Shown here piece by piece: positions 50,501 to 58,577 of a stretch of 64,000 nt of DNA (position 1 is its first letter; each line of letters opens with the position of its first letter). The stretch comes from Paraburkholderia acidipaludis NBRC 101816. GTDB lineage: Bacteria > Pseudomonadota > Gammaproteobacteria > Burkholderiales > Burkholderiaceae. The DNA is taken from NCBI RefSeq assembly GCF_000684975.1, contig NZ_BAXZ01000005.1, forward strand, positions 318,792 to 382,791, read 5' to 3'. A model generated the notes under the pieces. The model was not told the origin of the DNA. It made no database searches and worked only from the letters and a program-made list of their open reading frames with translations. The translations under genes and the position numbers were made by a program.

Positions 50501-51913
50501 TCAGTGCGTACCGGACGCAGCGTCCGGCGCAGGGTTTTGCGGATTCGTCAGGGCCGCCACTACACGCTCCATCTGCATGAAGCGCGAGCCTTTCACGAGT
50601 ATCGTTGCGCCGCCGCCGTAGCCGGCCGCGGCCAATGCGTTCACCAGTTCGCTAACGCCGACGCTATGCAGCGCGTTCGCACCGAACGCCGCCGATGCGT
50701 CGCCCGCCGCCTGACCGAGCGTGTAGAGCGCGTCGATGCCGCGCTCTTTCGCATACGCGCCCACCTCGCGATGGAACGCCGGACCTTCGTCGCCCACTTC
50801 GCCCATGTCGCCCAGCACGAGCACGCGCGGCGCGGCCTGCGCCGCGAGCACGTCGATCGCCGCGCGCACGGAATCGGGGTTCGCGTTGTAGGTGTCGTCG
50901 ATCACCGCCGCACCCGTAAGTTCCCGGAACGCGGCATGTTTTACCTGCAAGCGGCCCTTCACCGGTTCGAACGCTTCCAGACCGCGACGGATCGCATCGA
51001 GCGAGACCCCTGCCGCCAGCGCGGCCGCCGTGGCCGCAAGCGCGTTGTGCGCGTTGTGCGCGCCCAGCACCTGCAGCTCGACTTCGAGATGCCCCTCGGG
51101 CGTCGCGATGGCGAGGCGGTTGCCGGTGAGCTTGCCCGTCACCGCGGCGTCGACGGCGCTTGCTTCCGTATGCAGGGCGAAATCGAGAATCTGCGAGCCG
51201 GTCGCCGCGACGCGCCAGATGCCCGCGTAGGCGTCGTCGGCGGGAAATACCGCGACGCCTTCGGGCTTCAGAGCGTGGATCACGCTGGCGTGCTCGAGCG
51301 CGACGGCTTCCACCGTCGCCATGAATTCCTGGTGTTCACGCTGCGCGTTGTTGACCACCGCGACGGTCGGCTCGGCGAACTGCGCCAGCAGCTCCGTCTC
51401 GCCCGGATGATTCATCCCGAGTTCGACGACCGCGAGGCGATGTGCACTGGATAAACGCAGCAGCGTGAGCGGCACGCCGATGTCGTTATTGAGGTTTCCG
51501 GACGTAGCGAGACGACATTCTTCTCCAACCGCCGCCGCAAAGATCGCGGCAATCATTTCCTTGACCGTCGTCTTGCCGTTGCTGCCCGTCACCGCGACGA
51601 GCGGCAGCGTGAAGCGCCGCCGCCAGCCGAGCGCGAGCGCGCCGAGCGCCGCGCGCGTGTCGTCCACGCGCAGGGCAGGCGTGCGCCAGTCGCCGGGGCT
51701 GCGCGAAACGAGCACGGCATTCACGTGACGGTCCGCGACTTCCTGCAGGAAATCGTGCGCGTCGAAGCGGTCGCCCTTGAGCGCGACGAACAGGTCGCCC
51801 GGGCCGGCCGTGCGGCTGTCGGTCGAAATACGCGCGAACGTGGCGTTCTCGTCGCCGAGCACGCTCGCGCCCGGAATCAACGCCGCCGCATCGCGCAGGG
51901 AAAGCATTGTCAT
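50501..51913 (-). CDS. murF: UDP-MurNAc-tripeptide--D-Ala-D-Ala ligase
   Basis: MurF adds D-Ala-D-Ala to complete the pentapeptide, using the product of Ddl. The ATG at 51913 (MTMLSLRDAAALIPGASVLG) gives 470 residues. It shows ATP loop TGSNGKTTVKEMIAAI, VVELGMNHPGETELLAQF and DDTYNANPDSVRAAIDVLA, all diagnostic. It overlaps murE by 4 bp and precedes mraY. Confidence 0.97.
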   Translation of the reverse strand: MTMLSLRDAAALIPGASVLGDENATFARISTDSRTAGPGDLFVALKGDRFDAHDFLQEVADRHVNAVLVSRSPGDWRTPALRVDDTRAALGALALGWRRRFTLPLVAVTGSNGKTTVKEMIAAIFAAAVGEECRLATSGNLNNDIGVPLTLLRLSSAHRLAVVELGMNHPGETELLAQFAEPTVAVVNNAQREHQEFMATVEAVALEHASVIHALKPEGVAVFPADDAYAGIWRVAATGSQILDFALHTEASAVDAAVTGKLTGNRLAIATPEGHLEVELQVLGAHNAHNALAATAAALAAGVSLDAIRRGLEAFEPVKGRLQVKHAAFRELTGAAVIDDTYNANPDSVRAAIDVLAAQAAPRVLVLGDMGEVGDEGPAFHREVGAYAKERGIDALYTLGQAAGDASAAFGANALHSVGVSELVNALAAAGYGGGATILVKGSRFMQMERVVAALTNPQNPAPDAASGTH

Positions 51914-53466
51914 TCGCCGCCTCCGCGCCCATGCCGATCGGAAGTCGGACGGGCTGCGAGAGCAAGCCGCGCGTGATCCTGATCCGAGAACGCGCGCTTC
52001 TTGCCCATGATTTCCTGGGTCGCCTCGTGCCCCTTGCCGGCCAGCACGACGACGTCTTCGCGCGCTGCGCCGCGCACCGCCTGCAGGATCGCGCTCGCGC
52101 GGTCCTCGATGCGGCGCGCCTTTTCGGGCTCGCGCATGCCGCCGACGATCTGGTCGATGATCGCGGCTGGCGATTCGCTGCGCGGGTTGTCGCTCGTCAC
52201 GACGACCTGGTCTGCGAGCCGCTCGGCAATCGCACCCATCAACGGACGCTTCGTGGCGTCGCGGTCGCCGCCGCAGCCGAACATGCAGACGAGCTCGCCG
52301 CCGCGCGCCGCCGCGATCGGGCGCAGCGCTTCGAGGGTCTTTTCGAGCGCATCGGGCGTGTGCGCGTAGTCGATCACGACGAGCGGTTCGTCGTGATCGA
52401 CGCGGCCGCCAAGACGCTCCATGCGGCCATTCACAGGCTGCAGCTTCGCCAGTTCGTTCAGCGCGGCCACGAGCGGCACGTTCGCGGCCAGCAGTGCGCC
52501 GAGCACGCCGAGCAGGTTGCTCACGTTGAAGAGGCCGAGCGTCTGCACCTCGACTTCGGCGTCGCCCCAGTCGGACGTGGTCAGATGGAACGCCGTGCCC
52601 GTGGCCGTCGCGCGCACGTTTTCCGCGCGCAGCCACGCATCGGCAACGGGCGCTTCGGCAGCCGACGTTGCGATGCCGTACGCGATGGTGCGCGCATGGC
52701 CGCGTGTCGAGGCCAGCAGGCGACGACCCGCTGCGTCGTCGGCGTTGATCACCGCCGCTCGCAGTCCGGGCCACGCGAAAAGACGCGCTTTCGCCGCCTC
52801 ATAGGCCTCGAACGTGCGGTGATAGTCAAGGTGATCCTGGGTCAGATTCGTGAAGATCGCGACGTCGAACGAGGTGCCGTTCACGCGGCCCTGATGCAGC
52901 GCATGCGACGACACTTCCATCGCCACGGCCCGCGCGCCGGCCTTGTGCAGCTGCGCGAGGCTGCGCTGCAGTTGCGGCGCGTCCGGCGTCGTGAAGCCCG
53001 TATGCGTGAGCTGGCCCGGAAAGCCGCTGCCGAGCGTGCCGACGATCGCGCACTTCTGGCCGATCGCCGTGAGCGCCGTGGCGACCCACTGGCTGCACGA
53101 CGTCTTGCCGTTCGTGCCCGTCACGCCGACCACGAGCATCGCGTCGCTCGAATCGCCATACCAGCCGCTCGCGATCTCGCCGGCCAGCACGTCGAGCTGC
53201 GGCACCGCGAACGACATCGATGCGTCCACCGGACCTGTGAAGCCTTCCGGCTGATAGAGGATGGCGGCGGCGCCGCGCTCGATCGCGTTGTCGACGTGCG
53301 GGCGGTTATCCGCGCCGTCGACGGCGTAGGCCACGAACACATCGCCCGCCTTCAGCGAGCGCGTGTCGGCGTGCAGATCGGCGCCCGACGCGACGCGCGC
53401 GCGCAGCCACGCGAGCGCGTCCGCGATCTGCCGGTGCGCGGGATGCTGGGTGCGCGTGGCGCTCAT
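51910..53466 (-). CDS. murE: UDP-MurNAc-L-Ala-D-Glu--meso-diaminopimelate ligase
   Basis: MurE adds the third residue of the stem peptide. The 518-residue sequence has ATP loop GVTGTNGKTSCSQWVA, the carbamylated Lys region TNLTQDHLDYHRTFEAY and the substrate-choosing motif SDNPRSESP: the DNPR box predicts meso-diaminopimelate rather than lysine. The start MSATRTQHPAHRQIADALAW overlaps ftsI by 4 bp. It precedes murF. Confidence 0.96.
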   Translation of the reverse strand: MSATRTQHPAHRQIADALAWLRARVASGADLHADTRSLKAGDVFVAYAVDGADNRPHVDNAIERGAAAILYQPEGFTGPVDASMSFAVPQLDVLAGEIASGWYGDSSDAMLVVGVTGTNGKTSCSQWVATALTAIGQKCAIVGTLGSGFPGQLTHTGFTTPDAPQLQRSLAQLHKAGARAVAMEVSSHALHQGRVNGTSFDVAIFTNLTQDHLDYHRTFEAYEAAKARLFAWPGLRAAVINADDAAGRRLLASTRGHARTIAYGIATSAAEAPVADAWLRAENVRATATGTAFHLTTSDWGDAEVEVQTLGLFNVSNLLGVLGALLAANVPLVAALNELAKLQPVNGRMERLGGRVDHDEPLVVIDYAHTPDALEKTLEALRPIAAARGGELVCMFGCGGDRDATKRPLMGAIAERLADQVVVTSDNPRSESPAAIIDQIVGGMREPEKARRIEDRASAILQAVRGAAREDVVVLAGKGHEATQEIMGKKRAFSDQDHARLALAARPTSDRHGRGGGE

Positions 53467-55355
53467 CGGACGACTCCGGGTCGGTTGTTCGCACTGTCGG
53501 CGACGGTCATGTGGCGAGCGGCACCGGCGGTGGACTTCGGCGCGGCCGACGCATGCTTCGCCGGCGCGGCGGTGGCCGTGGCGGGCGAGTTCGACGGCGT
53601 GGCCTGGGCGCTGTCGTCGGAGACGACAAGCTGCTTGACCGGCATGTCGGGCGGCACGTTGAGCGTGCGCAGCGTGTCGCCGGCGATGCCCGCGAACACC
53701 GGACCCGACACGGCGCCGCCGAAGTGGCTGCCGGCGGTCGGCTCGTCGATCGACACGGCCACCACGATGCGCGGGTTAGGCATCGGCGCCATGCCGACGA
53801 ACGAGGCGCGATACTTCGACTTGTCGTAGCCGCGCCCCTCGTGCTTGTACGCCGTGCCCGACTTGCCGCCCACGCGGTAGCCCGGAACGGCCGCGTCGGG
53901 CGAGGTGCCGTCCTTCGACACGACGCTTTCGAGCATGGTACGGACTTCGCGTGCCGTGGTCGGCGAGAACACCTGGGTGCCGGTCACGGGCTGATCGTCG
54001 CCCGGATGGCGGAACAACGTCACGGGCAGGATCTGGCCGTCGTGCGCGATGGCCGTGTACGCGCGCGCGAGCTGGAACAGCGACACCGAAAGGCCGTAGC
54101 CGTAGGACATCGTCGCCTGCTCGATGCGGCGCCAGCTCTTCCACGGACGCAAGCGGCCCGCCGCCGCGCCGGGGAACCCGACCTTCGGCGCCTGACCGAG
54201 TCCGATGCTGGTGTACATGTCCCACATTTCTTCGGGCTTGAGCGTCATCGCGATCTTCGTCGCGCCGATATTGCTCGACTTCTGGATCACGCCGCCCACC
54301 GTCAGCACGCCGAATGCGGCGTCGTCGGTGATGGTCGCGCCGTCCAGCGTGAAGTGGCCCGGGCCCGTATCCACCAGTGTAGTCGGCGAGACCCGGTGCA
54401 GATCCAGCGCCAGCGACACCGTGAACGGCTTCATGATCGAGCCCGGCTCGAACACGTCGGTGAGAACACGATTGCGCAGCTGCTCGCCCGTGAGGTGCGA
54501 GCGGTCGTTCGGGTTGTAGGTCGGATAGTTGACGAGCGAAAGCACTTCACCCGTGCGCACGTCCACCACCATCGCGGCGCCGGCCTTCGCCTTGAACTTC
54601 TCGACGGCCGCCTTCAGGTCTTCATACGTGATGTACTGGATCTGGCTGTCGATCGACAGCCGCACGTCCTGGCCATCGTGCGGCACCACCTGCTCGTCCA
54701 CGTCCTCGACGATGTGGCCCATACGGTCCTTGATGACGTGGCGAATGCCCGGAACACCCGCGAGAACCTTCTGGTCTGCGAGCTCCACGCCTTCCTGGCC
54801 ATAGTCTTCCACGTTCGTGAAGCCGATCAGGTGCGCGGTGATCTCGCCTTCGGGGTAGTAACGCTTGTATTCGTTGCGCTGATAAATGCCCGGAATGCCG
54901 AGCAACGCCACTTTGGCGGCGACGTCGATCGGCACCTGGCGCTTCACGTAGACGAAAGTCTTGTCCTCGGAAAGCTTCTTGCGCAAGTCGGTCGTCGACA
55001 TGCCGAGCAACTGGCCGAGCTGCGCGAGCTTGTCGGCGCCCAGGTCGTCGGGCACGTCTTCGGGAATCGCCCAGATGGCGCGCACCGGCAGGCTCGTGGC
55101 GAGCACGAGCCCGTTGCGGTCGAGAATCTTGCCGCGCGTGGCGGCCAGTTCGATCGTGCGCTGATAGCGGCTCTCGCCCTGCTTCTGGTAGAACGCGTTG
55201 CCCGGGCCCTGGATCCAGAACGCGCGCGCGGCAAGCGCGACGAACGCCATGAACAGCATGAACACGACGAGCTTCGAGCGCCACATCGGCAGGCGCACGG
55301 AAAGAATCGGATTCGACGAAAACGCGACGCTCTTGCGGCTGTTGCCCTTTTTCAT
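53463..55355 (-). CDS. ftsI: Septal transpeptidase PBP3
   Basis: FtsI cross-links septal peptidoglycan as partner of FtsW. The 630-residue protein has a single N-terminal membrane segment (VVFMLFMAFVALAARAFWI, about 30-48), a dimerisation domain, and a transpeptidase domain with Ser306-x-x-Lys309 (EPGSIMKPF), Ser360-x-Asn362 (QKSSNIGA) and Lys498-Ser-Gly-Thr501. The C-terminal tail of about 50 residues is Ala/Pro/Ser-rich and low in complexity. It overlaps ftsL and murE by 4 bp each. Confidence 0.97.
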   Translation of the reverse strand: MKKGNSRKSVAFSSNPILSVRLPMWRSKLVVFMLFMAFVALAARAFWIQGPGNAFYQKQGESRYQRTIELAATRGKILDRNGLVLATSLPVRAIWAIPEDVPDDLGADKLAQLGQLLGMSTTDLRKKLSEDKTFVYVKRQVPIDVAAKVALLGIPGIYQRNEYKRYYPEGEITAHLIGFTNVEDYGQEGVELADQKVLAGVPGIRHVIKDRMGHIVEDVDEQVVPHDGQDVRLSIDSQIQYITYEDLKAAVEKFKAKAGAAMVVDVRTGEVLSLVNYPTYNPNDRSHLTGEQLRNRVLTDVFEPGSIMKPFTVSLALDLHRVSPTTLVDTGPGHFTLDGATITDDAAFGVLTVGGVIQKSSNIGATKIAMTLKPEEMWDMYTSIGLGQAPKVGFPGAAAGRLRPWKSWRRIEQATMSYGYGLSVSLFQLARAYTAIAHDGQILPVTLFRHPGDDQPVTGTQVFSPTTAREVRTMLESVVSKDGTSPDAAVPGYRVGGKSGTAYKHEGRGYDKSKYRASFVGMAPMPNPRIVVAVSIDEPTAGSHFGGAVSGPVFAGIAGDTLRTLNVPPDMPVKQLVVSDDSAQATPSNSPATATAAPAKHASAAPKSTAGAARHMTVADSANNRPGVVR

Positions 55356-55708
55356 CGCGTGCCTCCGCGACGGCCGGAAGCCGCGGCAGGCGAAGCAGCC
55401 GGCGCCGACGTGGGCACCGGCGCCTCGGTCGCGGCGGCGGCGCCGGACGCGAGCGTCAGGTATTGCGTGCGTCCGGTCGTGACGGCCTGCATCTTGAGCG
55501 AATCGGTGGCGATCTGTTCTACGCGCGATGTCTTCGACAGCGCGCTCTGCTGATATTGAAGCTGGTCGTAGTCCTGCTGAAGCTGGTGCTCTTCCGCTTG
55601 CGCGCGCTGCAGCTGGATGAAGATCTGCCGCTGCTGGTTGGTGGCGTTGACGACCGACAACGCACAGCCCATCACGACGATCAGCAGGAAGATGTTCAGG
55701 CGGTTCAT
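55352..55708 (-). CDS. ftsL: Cell division protein FtsL
   Basis: FtsL is a small bitopic protein that with FtsB and FtsQ activates FtsWI. The 118 residues start MNRLNIFLLIVVMGCALSVV (membrane segment), followed by a leucine-zipper-like coiled coil (IFIQLQRAQAEEHQLQQDYDQ region, about residues 29-60) and an Ala/Pro-rich tail. It overlaps rsmH and ftsI by 4 bp. Low sequence conservation is normal for FtsL; the position decides. Confidence 0.92.
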   Translation of the reverse strand: MNRLNIFLLIVVMGCALSVVNATNQQRQIFIQLQRAQAEEHQLQQDYDQLQYQQSALSKTSRVEQIATDSLKMQAVTTGRTQYLTLASGAAAATEAPVPTSAPAASPAAASGRRGGTR

Positions 55709-56658
55709 GGCGTGACGCGCTCCGCGGTGCGCATCACGGCCGAGCGGGCGCGCGGGTTCGCGGCGACTTCTTCGTCGCTCGCGAACACGCGGCCAAGCAG
55801 CTTGAGCGGCGGGCTGGGCAGGTCGACGGCGCGGATCGGCAGGCGGCGGTCGATCGCGGGCGCGCTGGCGTGCGCCTGCATGAACCGCTTGACGATCCGG
55901 TCTTCGAGCGAATGAAAGCTGATGACCACCAGCCGCCCCCCCTGCTCAAGCGTCGCCAAGGCCGCCTCTAGAACGGCCTGCAGGTCCGCAAGCTCTTGAT
56001 TGACGTGAATCCGTATAGCCTGAAAGGTGCGGGTTGCCGGGTCCTTACCCTTCTCACGGGTCTTGACGACGTTAGCCACGATTTGGGCAAGCTCGCCCGT
56101 GCTGTCGAGAGGCCCGAGACGTTCGGACTCTGCCCGGCGAGCAACAAGCGCCTTTGCAATCTGAAAAGCAAACCGTTCTTCCCCATAATCTCGTATCACC
56201 TCCGTCAGTTCCTGCAGCGTGGCCCGAGCGAGCCAGTCGGCAGCGGACTCGCCGCGCGTCGGGTCCATCCGCATGTCGAGCGGACCGTTTGCGCGGAAAC
56301 TGAATCCGCGCTGCGGATCGTCAACCTGCGGCGACGACACGCCAAGGTCCAGCAGCACACCCGACACACGCCCTACCCCGCGCGACGCCAGGGCATCGCG
56401 CAGCGAAGCAAAACTCTCATGCACAATCGAAAAACGCGGATCCTCGACGGTGGCGGCCGTGGCGATCGCCTGCGGATCCTTGTCGAACGCGATCAGACGC
56501 CCGGCTTCGGAAAGCCGGCCGAGAATCGCGCGACTATGCCCGCCGCGCCCGAACGTGCCGTCCACATAGACGCCGTCCGCGCGCGTGACCAGCACGTCGA
56601 CCGCTTCATCGAGCAGCACCGTGCGATGCTGCAGTCCTTGTCCCATCGCAGATGCCAT
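55705..56658 (-). CDS. rsmH: 16S rRNA m4C1402 methyltransferase
   Basis: RsmH (MraW) methylates cytosine 1402 of 16S rRNA in the P site. The 317 residues show TVLLDEAVDVLVTRADGVYV, the SAM loop DGTFGRGGHSRAILGRL, GVLLDLGVSSPQVDDPQRGF and the late LVVISFHSLEDRIVKRFM. It follows mraZ by 16 bp and overlaps ftsL by 4 bp. Confidence 0.97.
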   Translation of the reverse strand: MASAMGQGLQHRTVLLDEAVDVLVTRADGVYVDGTFGRGGHSRAILGRLSEAGRLIAFDKDPQAIATAATVEDPRFSIVHESFASLRDALASRGVGRVSGVLLDLGVSSPQVDDPQRGFSFRANGPLDMRMDPTRGESAADWLARATLQELTEVIRDYGEERFAFQIAKALVARRAESERLGPLDSTGELAQIVANVVKTREKGKDPATRTFQAIRIHVNQELADLQAVLEAALATLEQGGRLVVISFHSLEDRIVKRFMQAHASAPAIDRRLPIRAVDLPSPPLKLLGRVFASDEEVAANPRARSAVMRTAERVTP

Positions 56659-56674
56659 AGCTCTTTATCCGCGA

Positions 56675-57103
56675 TCAGAACGTGAAATTCTTCAAGGCGT
56701 CGGGCATGCCCTGCGCCATCGCCGCCTGCTCCTTGGCGATGTACGTCTGTGCATCCCACAACTCAAAATGACTACCCATGCCGAGCAGCATGACTTCCTT
56801 TTCCATTCCTGCTGCCAGACGTAATTCAGGCGAGACGAGCACGCGGCCCGCGCTGTCGAGATCGACGTCGGACGCGTTGCCGAGAAAGATGCGGCGCCAC
56901 CAGTGCGCGTCCATCGGCAGCGCGGCGACCTTCGCGCGGAAAACCTCCCATTCGGGGCGCGGAAATAGCAACAGGCAGCCGTCCGGGTGCTTGGTGATCG
57001 TCACCCGTCCTTCTGCCTGTTGTTGCAGCGCGTCCCGATAGCGAGACGGAATCGACATCCGTCCTTTCGCATCGAGTGCCAGCGCCGACGCCCCCTGGAA
57101 CAA
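56675..57103 (-). CDS. mraZ: Transcriptional regulator MraZ
   Basis: MraZ is a SpoVT/AbrB-type DNA-binding ring that represses its own promoter and hence the dcw cluster. The 142 residues hold two AbrB-like halves: MFQGASALALDAKGRMSIPS with RYRDAL, and VDLDSAGRVLVSPELRLAAG. The length is family standard. The promoter upstream overlaps a tandem repeat of the kind MraZ binds. It is the first gene of the cluster. Confidence 0.96.
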   Translation of the reverse strand: MFQGASALALDAKGRMSIPSRYRDALQQQAEGRVTITKHPDGCLLLFPRPEWEVFRAKVAALPMDAHWWRRIFLGNASDVDLDSAGRVLVSPELRLAAGMEKEVMLLGMGSHFELWDAQTYIAKEQAAMAQGMPDALKNFTF

Positions 57104-57177
57104 TTTGCTCCCCCTCGCGCGGCGCCACTCGCCGCCCGTCCCAATTCAAATGAATTTACCCGAATACGCGCCTGAAA

Positions 57178-57212
57178 TCACACAAAAAAACACTTTCTCA
57201 CACTGTCTCCCA
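57178..57212 (-). promoter_or_regulatory. Probable MraZ operator: four tandem repeats
   Basis: On the minus strand the units TGGGA, TGTGA, TGTTT and TGTGA are spaced exactly 10 bp apart (5-bp linkers). MraZ is known to bind tandem TGGG(A/G)-like repeats at this spacing. The block lies about 75-110 bp before the mraZ start, and its first unit is immediately next to the -10 element. Confidence 0.75.
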
Positions 57213-57240
57213 CTTTAGAGGAACACCCCACGAGGGTCAA
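57212..57240 (-). promoter_or_regulatory. dcw cluster promoter (Pmra)
   Basis: TTGACC (57235-57240) and TAAAGT (57212-57217) are separated by 17 bp on the minus strand. The -10 abuts the probable MraZ operator, so repressor binding would block RNA polymerase. The rest of the gap to coq7 (57241-57491) holds no gene; one hairpin (57458-57480) without a T-run follows coq7. Confidence 0.75.
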
Positions 57241-57491
57241 GGGACGCGGGCCATTTCTTGACGAAATTTATCCGTTAGAACAAGGACTTAGCGGCGCTTC
57301 TTCAGGTCGACCCGAAAACCAAAAATCGTTATGAATGAATGAACTAACGCAGGTTCTGAAGGTGATACGTGAAAAACCTGGCGAAAACGGCGGGGGCGAT
57401 GGGATTCGGAGGGGATTAAAACGGTGGGGCAGACAGGAGGAATGGCGGTGGATAGCCGGGACGGCGAATGCCGCCGTCCCACTTCAAAGCG

Positions 57492-58181
57492 TCAAATATA
57501 GTAGGCCGTGCGCGTCATGACTTTCGACACGGCACGCATGAGCGTTCGCACCGGAAGCGGCAACTCGATACCCCCTGCGTCAGTGGCGGCCTTCGCGTGC
57601 GAGATCTCGTCGGCACGCATCTGTTCGACCACGGCGCGCGATTCCAGGTCGGCCTGCGGCAGGCTATCCAGATGGCTGTCGAGATGGTGCTCGACCTGCC
57701 GCTCCGTCTCGGCCATGAAGCCGAGGCTCACCTTGTCGCCGAAGCGGCCCGCGGCGAAGCCGATCGCCAGCGCACCGGCATACCACAGCGGATTGAGCAG
57801 GCTCGGGCGCGAGTCGAGCGCCTGCAGACGGCGCGCGGTCCACGCGAGGTGATCTTCTTCCTCGAGCGCAGCCTGGGTGAACGCGGCCTTGAGCGCAGGC
57901 GAGCGCGTGGCGAGTTTTTGTGCCTGATAGAGCGCCTGGGCGCACACCTCGCCAACGTGGTTCACGCGCATCAGACCGGCTGCATGCGCGCGCTCAGCCT
58001 GGGTGAGGTCGTTCGCGGCCGGGAGCGCGGCTTCCGCGGTTGCGGATACTTCGGACTCTTCGGCGGCGGCCTCCGTGCCCGCCGACACAGCCGGCACGGG
58101 CATCGGCCGCGACATGCGCGACACGCCAGTCATCGAACGCAGGCCTCGATCGAATTCGGTAATCAATTCGTCAAGCGTCAT
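57492..58181 (-). CDS. coq7: 2-polyprenyl-3-methyl-6-methoxy-1,4-benzoquinone hydroxylase (demethoxyubiquinone hydroxylase)
   Basis: Coq7 is a di-iron monooxygenase of late ubiquinone synthesis. Iron-ligand motifs are present: MRVNHVGEVCAQALYQ (ExxH-type), LEEEDHLAWTARRL, ERQVEHHLDSHL and EQMRADEISHAKAATD. At 229 residues it includes an acidic, Ala-rich N-terminal extension of about 50 residues. The ATG at 58181 (MTLDELITEFDRGLRSMTG) is the usual start. It stands alone between mraZ and fadD on the minus strand. Confidence 0.94.
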   Translation of the reverse strand: MTLDELITEFDRGLRSMTGVSRMSRPMPVPAVSAGTEAAAEESEVSATAEAALPAANDLTQAERAHAAGLMRVNHVGEVCAQALYQAQKLATRSPALKAAFTQAALEEEDHLAWTARRLQALDSRPSLLNPLWYAGALAIGFAAGRFGDKVSLGFMAETERQVEHHLDSHLDSLPQADLESRAVVEQMRADEISHAKAATDAGGIELPLPVRTLMRAVSKVMTRTAYYI

Positions 58182-58387
58182 CCAACCTCCCTTTCGATAC
58201 GCGAGCGGAAGGCGAGCGCCGGTCGTCTTTCGCCATTACTTGATATTACGAATTACTGTCAATCAGCAGCACCGCTGATAGCTAACTTCATATTCTATTC
58301 CATGTTGTATAAACGAAACAGATACTTAGCGATGCCTTTGCTCCCGCTTTTTTGACATAGACTTGCGTCTGACGTTACAGAGGACTT

Positions 58388-58480
58388 CTCGCGATGCTGC
58401 ACGGCGGGGCCAGGTCATCTGCCGCAAGTTCGAAGAAGAACAGCCGTGTCATCCTCGAAGGCGCCTACGGGCGCCTTTTT
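58388..58480 (+). ncRNA. Candidate small RNA between coq7 and fadD
   Basis: TTGACA (58352-58357), 18 bp, TACAGA (58376-58381) would start a transcript near 58388. It would end at a hairpin AAGGCGCC-tacg-GGCGCCTT plus T-run (58458-58480). The resulting RNA of about 93 bases runs against the coding strand of its neighbours and has no credible long reading frame. I recognise no known RNA family. Confidence 0.4.
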
Positions 58481-58512
58481 CTTTGGCCCGTTTTGTGCGT
58501 CCCGCGGACCAA

Positions 58513-58544
58513 ACAAAAATGGCCCGCCTTCACGGGCAGGCCAT
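58513..58544 (-). terminator. fadD terminator
   Basis: On the minus strand ATGGCCTGCC...GGCGGGCCAT (one G-T pair) is followed by TTTTTG. It lies 34 bp past the fadD stop. The remaining gap to coq7 holds only the candidate small RNA. Confidence 0.8.
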
Positions 58545-58577
58545 GTCGCACGGCAAGTTCGCCGCGGCGCGCGCCGC

